Shown: piece after piece, positions 24,432-31,657 of the stretch
Numbering within the stretch: position 1 is the first letter of the stretch
Layout of the letters: every line of letters begins with the position of its first letter
Source of the DNA: DATEBA01 sp035288045
GTDB lineage: Bacteria > Actinomycetota > UBA4738 > HRBIN12
DNA: 40,957 nt
Assembly (NCBI GenBank): GCA_035288045.1
Contig: DATEBA010000020.1
Coordinates: 1-40,957, forward strand
Direction of reading: 5' to 3'
The notes under the pieces: model-generated
Told to the model about the DNA's origin: nothing
What the model saw: the letters and a program-made list of their open reading frames with translations, nothing else
Databases searched by the model: none
Position numbers and translations under genes: made by a program

Positions 24432-24454
24432 ACGACCTCGGACCTTTAGGTCGT
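24432..24454. promoter_or_regulatory. Palindrome upstream of the NarL-type kinase
   Basis: ACGACCT (24432-24438) and AGGTCGT (24448-24454) form a perfect 7-base inverted repeat with a 9-base spacer. Inside it GACCT TT AGGTC (24441-24452) forms a tighter dyad. GACCT/AGGTC units therefore recur every seven bases. It lies about 50-75 bases before the kinase start, where an operator would be expected. The form recalls NarL/DosR-type sites, but the bases differ from the DosR consensus. Confidence 0.45.
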
Positions 24455-24517
24455 GCTCATTCACCCCGGGCCAGGCCGGAAGACCGGTAGCCGATGCTTG
24501 CCGGCGCGTGGAGCCGT

Positions 24518-24949
24518 CTACATCGGGGGCATGAAGCCCAGCTGCATCATCATCCCTGCGACGTCGGGGTGGGAGCTGAACTCGACGATCTTCCCGTCAC
24601 GAACGCGCGCGATGTAGGAACCGCGCCCCATCACGGTCTTGTTCGTCGGAGGCACCTCGTTCCCGGCCATCATCATCGGGCCGGTGTTCGTCCCGGTGAA
24701 CTCCACCTCCCCGGCGACGGCATCCTCACCGACCACCCGGTTCGTCTGCTTGACCCGCATGTCCGGGAACGCCGTGGTCCACGTGCCGAGGTACCGGCGC
24801 ACTCCCTCCTTGTCACGGATGGGCTCGGGGATAGTCCAGTCGTGCAACACGAAGTCGTCCGCGAACAGCCTCGCGAACGCCTCGGCGTCGTGGGCGTCCC
24901 AGGCGGCCATCCCCTGGTCGTCGAGCCTCTCCAGCTCCTCCCTATTCAT
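24518..24949 (-). CDS. SnoaL-like (NTF2-fold) polyketide-cyclase-family protein
   Basis: A 143-residue cone-shaped NTF2-like protein. It has the SnoaL pattern: an N-terminal helix pair (AAWDAHDAEAFARLFADDFVLHD), GVRRYLGTWTTAFPDMRVKQ, and strands ending GSYIARVRDGKIVEFSSHPD. Members include ester cyclases and many stand-alone proteins of unknown role. A methionine-rich C-terminus (MMMQLGFMPPM) is unusual. GGGGGAGG lies just before the ATG. It is the middle of three leftward genes, separated from the kinase by 137 bases that hold the palindrome. Confidence 0.85.
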   Translation of the reverse strand: MNREELERLDDQGMAAWDAHDAEAFARLFADDFVLHDWTIPEPIRDKEGVRRYLGTWTTAFPDMRVKQTNRVVGEDAVAGEVEFTGTNTGPMMMAGNEVPPTNKTVMGRGSYIARVRDGKIVEFSSHPDVAGMMMQLGFMPPM

Positions 24950-25029
24950 GGCCCTCCCCCTCTCGAACGGTCTTCCCCCTTCGCGCTAGTCCTCGCCGTA
25001 GTCAATCCGGGGTCCCGCGCCGCCCCGAG

Positions 25030-25935
25030 TCAGGGCATCACCAGAACGCACCTGATCTGGGGGAGACCCGACGCGACCTCGCCCCAGCTCGTTCCCTGAT
25101 CCGTGGATGCGAACACGCGTCCGTCAGAGGTGCCGATCGCGGCCAGATCTCCTCCAGGTAGGGCGTCCAGGCAGTAGCTGTCGATGTTGCCGTCGAACCA
25201 CTCGGGCAGGCCATCCCGGCAGCGCTCGAGGGTGCCTCCATCCAGGCGCCCCCGGTAGACGGCGCTCTGGTTACCCTCCGAACCCATCGAGGCAGAAAAC
25301 AGAACCGCGTCGCCGCACACAGCGACCCCCCTGCAGTACTTGGCGTGAATGCCTTCCGTGCGGACCTGCCAGGAGTCGCCCCGATCCTCGCTGACCGCAA
25401 GCCCCCATGCACAGGCCGCGAGCACGCGCCCGGGGCTCGTCATCACGCGGTGCACGTCGCTGTGGATGTCGATCGTCGGCTCCCACGTGTCGCCGTGATC
25501 CGACGACCGAACGATGCCGCCGACGTGCACGTTCACGTAGACGGTATCGATGTCCTCCGATATCGAGCGCGCGTCGGGCGGGCCGCTCCACGGCGTGTAC
25601 CACTCGCCGCGCCCTTCCACGTCGTCGAACGCCGCGACCTGCTCGAGCCCCTCGCCCGCCACGCGGAACAGATGTGCCTCCGAGGTCCCGACGATGACGC
25701 CGGCGCGCGTATCGGCCAGGCAGTTGCCTCGGAGGCCGTCGAGGGTGCCGACGTGGAACCACCAGTCGACGCCGGCCGTGTGCCAGACCTCCCCGCGGTC
25801 GAGCACGGCCCAGAGCTCCGCCCCCTCCGGCGCGAGCGCGGCGACATCGCGACCGGCATGCTGCACCGTTCCCGGCCGGCCGCCGTCGTCGGAGCTGTGC
25901 AGCCCGTCCTTCGTTCCGACGAGGATCCGTGGCAT
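25030..25935 (-). CDS. BNR/Asp-box repeat beta-propeller protein
   Basis: A 301-residue protein with repeated Asp-box motifs (S-x-D-x-G-x-x-W): RSSDHGDTWEP, VSEDRGDSWQV and ASTDQGTSWGE, with a degenerate one near the N-terminus (HSSDDGGRPG). Strands such as ILVGTKDGLHSS and VIVGTSEAHLFRVAGEGLEQ complete a sialidase/VPS10-like propeller. There is no signal peptide, and I see no sialidase arginine triad, so enzymatic function is not supported. The ATG at 25935 is the only one that places the first strand at the N-terminus. Confidence 0.75.
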   Translation of the reverse strand: MPRILVGTKDGLHSSDDGGRPGTVQHAGRDVAALAPEGAELWAVLDRGEVWHTAGVDWWFHVGTLDGLRGNCLADTRAGVIVGTSEAHLFRVAGEGLEQVAAFDDVEGRGEWYTPWSGPPDARSISEDIDTVYVNVHVGGIVRSSDHGDTWEPTIDIHSDVHRVMTSPGRVLAACAWGLAVSEDRGDSWQVRTEGIHAKYCRGVAVCGDAVLFSASMGSEGNQSAVYRGRLDGGTLERCRDGLPEWFDGNIDSYCLDALPGGDLAAIGTSDGRVFASTDQGTSWGEVASGLPQIRCVLVMP

Positions 25936-25960
25936 CGCCGTGATGCTCTCAGATCCCGGG

Positions 25961-26122
25961 CTACTCGGTCGGCAGGGGGTATGGGTCGATGAACCAAGCA
26001 TAACCATCGCAGTCGGGCGTCTTGAGCTCGGCGGTGACATTGGCGTTGGAGAGGCTTTCCCGGACAGCACGGGCTGCGACCAAGTCTTGCGTAGCGACAA
26101 GCCACGTCTCCGCGGCCGGCAC
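25961..26122 (-). CDS. Possible small protein or gene remnant
   Basis: A reading frame of 53 codons from a GTG, open a further 14 codons upstream to a stop at 26165-26167. It has a protein-like composition: ETWLVATQDLVAARAVRES, ANVTAELKTPDCDGYAWF, ending IDPYPLPTE. A beta-alpha-beta outline is possible, but I recognise no family. There is no ribosome-binding site before the GTG, so this may be the surviving 3' end of a longer gene cut at about 26165. It ends 25 bases before the BNR gene on the same strand and precedes a decayed dioxygenase gene. Confidence 0.35.
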   Translation of the reverse strand: MPAAETWLVATQDLVAARAVRESLSNANVTAELKTPDCDGYAWFIDPYPLPTE

Positions 26123-26235
26123 AACGAGGCCGCCATGGGGAGCCGCACACCATTTGCCGCTGCTTCAAGCTCGACCCCTGTGGCCCCGAACTCTCCTCGA
26201 TGCTGGCCCTGCGGGAGGCCTGGAGCGACGGGGAC

Positions 26236-26997
26236 GGGCCGCTGCCGGCCTGTACCTGGGCACGGTGCGCCCACGCTCGTCGACGATCCGCTTTGGACGT
26301 CCCAGCTCGCCGGGTGGGCCGCGGACCTTCCGAAGCCACGTTCGATCCTGATCGTCTCGGCCCACTGGGAATCGGCGCCGCTCACGCTCGGAGCCACGGA
26401 GAAAGACACCCCCCTCACCTACGACTTCTACGGCTTCCCCGAGCGCTACTAGCGGATGACGTATCCGTCGCCGGGAGCCCCGGATCTCGCCTCCCGCGTC
26501 AAGGCGCTGATGCCCGACACGGAGCCGGTAACCCAGGAACCGAGCTATCGCCTGGACCACGGCGCGTACGTTCCGCTGATGGTGATGTACCGGAAGGCGG
26601 AGATCCCTGTGCTGCAGATGTCGACACCGTCGCTCGATCCGCATCGCCTATTCGCGATCGGCAGGCGACTCGGGCCGCTGGCGTGCTGATCATCGGCTCA
26701 GGCTTCCTCACCCACGGACTCCCCTTCCTGCGCGAATGGCGCGCCGACGCACCGCCCCCCGGCTGGTCGAAGGACTTCGACGAGTGCGCCAGAGAAACGC
26801 TCGCGCGGGGTGACGTCGACGAGCTGATGGACTTCCGCACCCGCGCGCCGGGAATGCCGTACGCGCACCCAACCGTCGAGCACTTCGCGCCGCTGTTCGT
26901 CGCGCTGGGCGCCGCGGCCGACCCTGAGGATGCTCCGGATACGACCAGCGAAGGCTTCTTCCTCGGCCTGGCAAAGCGCTCGTTCCAGGTACGGTAA
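26236..26997 (+). pseudogene. Class III extradiol ring-cleavage dioxygenase (DODA/LigB-type), decayed
   Basis: The sequence follows a DODA-type dioxygenase closely but is broken several times. The N-terminal LYLG-HGAP region near 26248-26263 needs two one-base corrections. The next block reads GHGAPTLVDDPLWTSQLAGW and ILIVSAHWESAPLTLGA, to YDFYGFPERY. A TAG at 26450-26452 stands where tyrosine is expected. The same frame continues as RMTYPSPGAPDLASRVKAL and RLDHGAYVPLMVMYRKAEIP, to GRRLGPL. Near 26679 about ten bases (an RDEG-like stretch) are missing and the frame changes to GVLIIGSGFLTHGLPFL, LLDFRTRAP-like LMDFRTRAPGMPYAHP and LAKRSFQVR. The metal-ligand histidines (GHG, SAHW, LDHG, LTH) are still readable. 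With four lesions it cannot make the enzyme, which would open catechol-type rings. Confidence 0.85.
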
Positions 26998-27040
26998 CGG
27001 AGTCCCTCTCTCCGCCACGCCCAGGAAGGACGCCTCTCGC

Positions 27041-28144
27041 TCAGCGCGCCGGTACGCGTGCCGGCAACCGGCCCTTCCGACGCCGGGAGGCGAAGTGCTC
27101 GGCGACATACGCCGCGTCCCGCCCGACACCCGGAAGCGTGTCGGACGACAACGCGTACTGGAAGACCAGCCCGACGAACGCGAGCCCGGGCTCCGACGAG
27201 ACGACGCCGCGCTCGTGCAACGGCAGACCGTCCCCGTCGAAGATGGGGAGATCGATCCAGTGGAACCCGTGCTGGAACCCGGTGCACCAGATCACGTTCT
27301 CGACCTTCAGCACGTTGCCGTCCTCAAGTATCGGCAGCCCGTCCCGGACGCCGAGGACCCGGGGAACGCGTTCGACGCCGGCCGCAACGAGCTCTTTCGG
27401 ACGGACCCGGATCAGCGGAGCCGCCCTGTGCGCGAGCTTCGGGGCGACCCTGCGGCCGATCGCCGTCGACCTCGTGAGCATATGGTGACCGACGAAGCGC
27501 ACGACGCGGAAGACGGTTCGCGCCATCGTGGGCCCATGTCGCACCGGGATATGGCCCGATTCCTTACCGGCGAGGAGCGTTCGGCGCTCACGCGACAGCT
27601 CGAAGGCGATCTCGGCACCGGAGTTGCCGACGCCGACCACGAGCGCTGCACCCTCTCGGAGCTGGGACGGACGCCGATAGTCACTCGAGTGGAGCTGGAC
27701 GATGCTCGGATCGAGGTCGAACGCGAACGGCGGCACCTTCGGGACCCGGTACGCGCCGGTCGCGACGATAACGCTGTCAGCCTCGAACCGGTGCTCTCCC
27801 GAACTGACGACGTACCGATCACCCTCGCGGCTAAGCCTCGTCACCCTGACGCCGGTGCGGATCGGGAGCTCGAACTTCTCGGCATACGCCTCGAGGTAGT
27901 CGGCGGTTTCGTCCTTCGTGGGGAAGGTCCACGGCGGAGCCGGGAAGCGCCAGCCCGGCAGGCCGTCGTAGCGCGCCGGCGTGAACAGGCGGAGCGAGTC
28001 CCAGCGGGTGCGCCATGCGTCGCCGATCCGGTCGTTGGCGTCCAAGATCACGAACGGCAGACCACGTTTCGCCAGCTGGTGCCCGGTAGAGAGGCCGGCC
28101 TGCCCGCCGCCGATCACAATCGTCTCGAATCGCACGCCGCCCAT
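27041..28144 (-). CDS. FAD-dependent monooxygenase-like flavoprotein (CzcO type)
   Basis: A 367-residue two-dinucleotide-domain flavoprotein. FAD binding: VIGGGQAGLSTGHQLAKRG (residues 10-28). NADPH binding: LVVGVGNSGAEIAFELSRE (about residue 168). Between them lie FTPARYDGLPGW and the FMO/BVMO-like fingerprint region VQLHSSDYRRP. The C-terminal VIWCTGFQHGFHWID completes the FMO-like ATG/CTG motif. It probably uses NADPH and O2 to oxidise a small molecule, or acts as a plain oxidoreductase. AGGGGTGG lies a few bases before the ATG. No substrate is suggested by neighbours, which are decayed or regulatory. Confidence 0.9.
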   Translation of the reverse strand: MGGVRFETIVIGGGQAGLSTGHQLAKRGLPFVILDANDRIGDAWRTRWDSLRLFTPARYDGLPGWRFPAPPWTFPTKDETADYLEAYAEKFELPIRTGVRVTRLSREGDRYVVSSGEHRFEADSVIVATGAYRVPKVPPFAFDLDPSIVQLHSSDYRRPSQLREGAALVVGVGNSGAEIAFELSRERRTLLAGKESGHIPVRHGPTMARTVFRVVRFVGHHMLTRSTAIGRRVAPKLAHRAAPLIRVRPKELVAAGVERVPRVLGVRDGLPILEDGNVLKVENVIWCTGFQHGFHWIDLPIFDGDGLPLHERGVVSSEPGLAFVGLVFQYALSSDTLPGVGRDAAYVAEHFASRRRKGRLPARVPAR

Positions 28145-28265
28145 CGCGCACCACCCCTGACCGTCACCGGGGAAAGACGCTAGGCCGTGTCGGGGACTTC
28201 CTCATCGACCGAACCAGCCAAACGCGGGGTAGACAACGTGGTGAGAACGCACCACGGCCTCGATC

Positions 28266-29897
28266 TCAGGCGAGGCCGTGCTTGAAGGCGAACGCGGTCG
28301 CGGCGGAGCGGGAGGAAACGTCCAGCTTCGCGTAGATGTTCTGCAGGTGACGCGCCACGGTGTGTTCGCTGATGACGAGCTCGGCGGCGATCGCACGGTT
28401 GGACTTGCCGGCCGCGACCAGCCGCAGCACCTCCGCCTCGCGCGTGGTGAGACCGCGCGGCAGAACCCCGCTCTCCATGAGGAGCGCGGCGACTTTCGCC
28501 TCGTCCGGGGCGGCCCCCATGCGCTGCAAGGCGGCCAGGGCGACGCGGAGCTCCGCCTGCCCGGCCTCCTCGTCGCCGGCGGCACGCACCGCCACCCCGC
28601 ACAGCATCCGCGCACGGGCGGTCTCGTAGGGCATCCGAAGCTCCTGCCATATCGCACACGCGCGGCGTAGGCGCTCGAGGGCCTCGGCAGGGCTGCCCTG
28701 CGCAAGGAAGACCGTGCCACGCGCCGACGCGGCCGCGGCCTCGAGGGCGGGAGTAGCGAGATCCGCGGCGATCTGCTCGAGCTCGCCGGCCGCGGAGTCG
28801 GCCGACGCCAGATCGTCGGCTGCGAGCTCCACCTCGACCTGCGCCGCCAAGAGCCTCGAGCGGCGAAGCGGGTCGCCGGGGTCGCTGGTGATCGCCACTC
28901 GGAGCGAATCCCTGGCCGCATTCACCTTCCCCTGCGCAAGCCGAAGGAGCGCCGATCCGGGTTGCGGCTCGAAACCCACCTCCTGCGCCCTGGCGAAGGC
29001 CTCCTCGGCACCGGCGACGTTGCCCGACCGGCGGCGTGCCTCTCCCGCCAGGTACAACGCAGCTCCCGAGTCCGCTGGGTCGACCCGGCTCAGTTCCTCC
29101 CAGGCGCGCGAGGCCTCCGCCTCGGCCTGGGGCCACTGCCCTCGGAGGATCGCCAGCTCGGCCCGGTTGACCCGGCAAAGGCCCTGGAACGGTGATTCCG
29201 ACGGGATCGTCTCGCACCATGCGCGGGCTGCCTCGCTCCACTCCCCGGCCCGCCGAACGTCGCCGAGCCGAAGACACGACTCGATCACGTCGCAGTACAC
29301 GATCCCCGTGAAGAACGGGCTGAGCTCTCCGGCCACGACGGAAGTCATCGACTCGTCCAGAAGAGCCGTTCCCTCGGAGACCCGCCCAGACGCTATGAGC
29401 GCGAGCCCCTCGGCGTGGATCGCCATCGCGATCAAGTCCTTGTGGCCGAGGCGCTGTCCGATCTGCGTGGCCTTCCGAGCGAGCGCGACCGCCCGCTCGA
29501 GCTCGCCGCTGAATCGCGCGATCGTCGCCTCGACCATCGCGAGGAACCCGTGTTCGACAGACTCGGGCTGCTCGCGGAGATGTCGCTGCGCCCGCATCAG
29601 CCAGCCACCCCCGACCGCCGGCTCGCGTCGCTGGAAGTGCTCGACGCACAACCGGACGGCCATGAACGCGGCAGCTAGATCCTCCGACGCGGCCGCATAC
29701 GCCGCGTACGCCTTCTGCCGGGCTGCGATGGACTCGTCCGGCAGCGACACCCACCACGCGGCGTCGGCCAAGCCCTCGAGGTCGCGGGCGGTCAGCTTCG
29801 ACGGATCGAGCAAGCGGAGCCTCTCGTACGCCTCGGTCCACGCGTTCCGCTCGAGCGCCTCGCGTGCGCGCACGAGGTCCGGCGACGGCTCGGCCAC
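28266..29897 (-). CDS. LuxR-family transcriptional regulator with TPR-like helical array
   Basis: A 543-residue protein. Most of it is an all-helical array of alanine-rich repeats (for example AFARAQEVGFEPQPGSALLR and ALERLRRACAIWQELRMPY), as in the TPR part of MalT/LAL-type regulators. The C-terminal 65 residues are a LuxR HTH: LTTREAEVLRLVAAGKSNRA, then IAAELVISEHTVARHLQNIY and KLDVSSRSAATAF. The N-terminal AAA/NACHT ATPase domain of true LAL regulators is absent. GTG 29897 has GGAGGGGG just upstream. A perfect 14-base palindrome sits 23 bases before the start and may be its own operator. Its targets may include the flavoprotein gene 121 bases downstream. Confidence 0.88.
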   Translation of the reverse strand: MAEPSPDLVRAREALERNAWTEAYERLRLLDPSKLTARDLEGLADAAWWVSLPDESIAARQKAYAAYAAASEDLAAAFMAVRLCVEHFQRREPAVGGGWLMRAQRHLREQPESVEHGFLAMVEATIARFSGELERAVALARKATQIGQRLGHKDLIAMAIHAEGLALIASGRVSEGTALLDESMTSVVAGELSPFFTGIVYCDVIESCLRLGDVRRAGEWSEAARAWCETIPSESPFQGLCRVNRAELAILRGQWPQAEAEASRAWEELSRVDPADSGAALYLAGEARRRSGNVAGAEEAFARAQEVGFEPQPGSALLRLAQGKVNAARDSLRVAITSDPGDPLRRSRLLAAQVEVELAADDLASADSAAGELEQIAADLATPALEAAAASARGTVFLAQGSPAEALERLRRACAIWQELRMPYETARARMLCGVAVRAAGDEEAGQAELRVALAALQRMGAAPDEAKVAALLMESGVLPRGLTTREAEVLRLVAAGKSNRAIAAELVISEHTVARHLQNIYAKLDVSSRSAATAFAFKHGLA

Positions 29898-29919
29898 GTC
29901 CCCCTCCGTTCGTGGCGTC

Positions 29920-29933
29920 TGTTCGGGCGAACA
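29920..29933. promoter_or_regulatory. Perfect 14-base palindrome upstream of the LuxR-TPR gene
   Basis: TGTTCG GG CGAACA is a perfect dyad in the 111-base gap between the divergent LuxR-TPR and winged-helix genes. LuxR-type dimers bind such dyads. The half-site order is the reverse of a LexA box (GAAC-N4-GTTC), so an SOS site is not claimed. Confidence 0.4.
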
Positions 29934-29994
29934 AGGGTAGCTCGGACCACGGGGTCCCGGCGCGGTGGACGACCGCGATCACCTCCTCCCGGGG

Positions 29995-30000
29995 TAGGTT
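29995..30000 (+). promoter_or_regulatory. Candidate -10 (TAGGTT), leaderless
   Basis: TAGGTT ends eight bases before the GTG start of the winged-helix remnant at 30009, with no ribosome-binding site between. Confidence 0.35.
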
Positions 30001-30008
30001 GTCGTGCT

Positions 30009-30479
30009 GTGTTGCGGATCGGGGTCGAGGAACGGCGCGCGAGACTCGGGCTGCGTCATCGCCTCGCCCGACCCGGCGCGACGTCCGAGGAGGTCGAGCT
30101 GGACGAAGGCGCGGGTTACGTGCTGCCGGACGACCTCGAGCCGGCGGCCGAGGTCGAGCCCTGGGTCGCCTTGCTCCCGGCTCTCGACCCGACGGTCATG
30201 GGATCGAAGAACCGCGCCTGGTACCTGGGCGAGCATGGCGCCGAGCTGTTCGACCGGAACGGGAACGCCGAACCCACGGTCTGGGCGAACCGCCGCGTGG
30301 TCGGTGGCTGGATCCAGACCGCCCACGGGGACGTCGTGATCGAGCTCATCGACCGGATCGACACCGCGACCCGACGAATGATCCACGCCGAGCGCGACCG
30401 GCTCCAGGCTTGGCTCGGCAACGTCCGGATCAAGGCCCGGTTCCCAACCCCGGTGGAACGAAGGCTGGCGAACGGGTAG
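30009..30479 (+). pseudogene. Winged-helix DNA-binding (AlkZ-like, HTH_42) protein with a large internal deletion
   Basis: The 156-residue frame joins two parts of a protein normally about 370 residues long. Residues 1-28 (LRIGVEERRARLGLRHRLAR) match the family N-terminus. Residues from about 32 on match its C-terminal third: EPWVALLPALDPTVMGSKNR, AWYLGEHGAELFDRNGNAEP, VVGGWIQTAHGDVVIELID and RFPTPVERRLANG. Roughly 210 residues in the middle, including most of the winged-helix repeats, are missing, and the frame is kept. A full-length member would flip and excise damaged bases or bind DNA. This version probably cannot. It still has a start, a possible promoter and an open frame, so a short product may be made. 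Confidence 0.7.
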
Positions 30480-30531
30480 GCGCGCCGGTCCCGGCAGACA
30501 ATCCCTTTCCCGAAGCCGCCGTGTCTCGGAC

Positions 30532-31048
30532 TCAGACCTGCATGGCCTGGCCCGTCTCGAGCAGCGACTTCAGATCGCTGAGCACCCAGCTCCAGTCCCC
30601 GCCGGCGCCCGCGTCTTCCATCTCGCCGGCGAGCAGTGCCGCGAGCTTCGGCGCGCCCTCGAGGTCATGGATCACCGTCAGCTTCGTGACGCCGCCATCG
30701 CCCTCTGCGATCTCGTAGGTCAGGCGCGTGAATCCTTCCGCAGCCATGTCGGGGTCCATGACCATGCGCCAGGTCAGCACGGAGCTTGCGAGGGGGGTCG
30801 ATCTCGATGACCTCGCCGTCGACGGCCACGTCGGGGACGTCCATCCCGCGTGCGGCACCTACTGCCTTCATCGCCTCGCTGGCGAACCCGCGGTAAGCGC
30901 CGCCGAAGCGCAGATCGTACACGCCGCGGCCGCCGTAGCCGTAACGCCCCGTCCACTCCGGCTTCGTGATCGCGTCCCAGATCGCCTGCGGCGCAGCCTT
31001 GACGTAGACGCGATAGACCTGTGTGGTGACCATCGTGTCGGTCGTCAT
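30532..31048 (-). pseudogene. SRPBCC (AHSA1-type) domain protein with a one-base frameshift
   Basis: The N-terminal half reads VYRVYVKAAPQAIWDAITKP, EWTGRYGYGGRGVYDLRFGG and VDGEVIEIDPPRKL. The second half, in another frame, reads VLTWRMVMDPDMAAEGFTRL, TYEIAEGDGGVTKLTVIHDL and SWVLSDLKSLLETGQ. Together they give one complete START-like hydrophobic-pocket domain. The minus strand has AAGCTCCGTG where AAGCTCGTG would keep the frame, so one extra base sits at about 30781-30782. This may be a real mutation or a sequence error. The ATG overlaps the ArsR stop (ATGA), the usual ArsR-SRPBCC operon layout. Confidence 0.8.
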
Positions 31049-31254
31049 GCTGTCTCCTCCCCCTCAAGCTCGCGCTTGAGATCCGCGAGCGCCGACACGT
31101 GGCGCTCCGTGTACTTGTCGATCCACCGGTCGTGGATCAGCCGGATCGGCACCGGGTTGAGGAAGTGAAGCTTCTGCCGACCCGACCGGCGTGTGACCAC
31201 GAGGCTCGCCGCCTCGAGGACCCGAAGGTGCTTCATGACCCCGAAGCGCGTCAT
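31045..31254 (-). pseudogene. ArsR-family regulator lacking its N-terminal half
   Basis: The 69 codons from ATG 31254 cover the recognition helix and wing of an ArsR regulator: MTRFGVMKHLRVLEAASLVV, TRRSGRQKLHFLNPVPIRLI and HDRWIDKYTERHVSALADL. The frame stays open upstream to 31288 and adds LFGHLSESELE, which is still ArsR-like. The first 30 or so residues (the ALADPTRR-type helix) are absent, and a different reading frame occupies that DNA. The start overlaps the stop of that upstream frame (ATGA). The truncated protein keeps its DNA-reading helix but lacks part of the dimer interface, so function is doubtful. Confidence 0.7.
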
Positions 31255-31538
31255 CTCCAGCTCGGACTCGGATAGGTGACCAAACAGTCACCTGTCAACA
31301 ACTCTTCGTCCGTCGTGGTTGCCAGCTCCTCGAGGCGCCAGACCTCCCGCGCGAGGGCGGGCTTCGGGATCCTCTCCCAGAGATCGAGCGAGACCTCGTG
31401 CCCATCCAGCGACCACGTCCCACAACTCGGCCTAGCTTGCACGACGGCCGCGGCGATCCACCCGTTGCCCTTGCGGAAGACTAGATCCCGGTGGGCGGCC
31501 GGAACCAGGTGCTGGATGTCTCTCGCGGCCGCCAGCAC
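31251..31538 (-). CDS. Hypothetical protein replacing the ArsR N-terminus
   Basis: A 95-codon frame from GTG 31538, open further upstream to a stop at 31635. The sequence looks coding (AAARDIQHLVPAAHRDLVF, WSLDGHEVSLDLWERIPKPA, REVWRLEELATTTDEELLTG), but I know no family. Its last codons overlap the surviving ArsR-like codons in another frame. This implies a deletion or recombination joint near 31288. The region upstream contains the Fic operator palindromes, so the two divergent genes may share a control region. The start is uncertain. Confidence 0.4.
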   Translation of the reverse strand: MLAAARDIQHLVPAAHRDLVFRKGNGWIAAAVVQARPSCGTWSLDGHEVSLDLWERIPKPALAREVWRLEELATTTDEELLTGDCLVTYPSPSWR

Positions 31539-31603
31539 GTACTGCTCGAACGCCGGTACCAGGCGTACCTCGGTGTTCGATACGTGAGCCTTTCCATGGC
31601 AGA

Positions 31604-31657
31604 CCCTTACATAAGGGAACGGCGTTTCCCTTATCTAGCAGAAGGGCCAAGATAAGG
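31604..31657. promoter_or_regulatory. TAAGGG/CCCTTA operator array upstream of fic
   Basis: CCCTTA (31604-31609) and TAAGGG (31612-31617) make a 14-base palindrome with a two-base centre. ATAAGGGAA (31611-31619) and TTCCCTTAT (31626-31634) make a perfect 9-base inverted repeat with a six-base spacer. A further TAAGG half-site (31653-31657) abuts the fic ATG. The middle TAAGGG half-site is shared by two dyads. A -10-like TTATCT (31631-31636) lies inside, so binding would block transcription. The Fic protein's own C-terminal winged helix is a candidate binder. Confidence 0.6.

Noticed and set aside
27702..27899. Plus-strand frames within the flavoprotein gene
   Set aside because: They are antisense to conserved dinucleotide-binding motifs and have no start signals.
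29920..29933. TGTTCGGGCGAACA as a LexA/SOS box
   Set aside because: Half-sites are in the opposite order to GAAC-N4-GTTC, so it does not fit the Gram-positive LexA site.
30791..30796. Run of six G as the site of the SRPBCC frameshift
   Set aside because: Translation across the run gives the expected EIDPPRKL, so the extra base must lie beyond it, at about 30781-30782.
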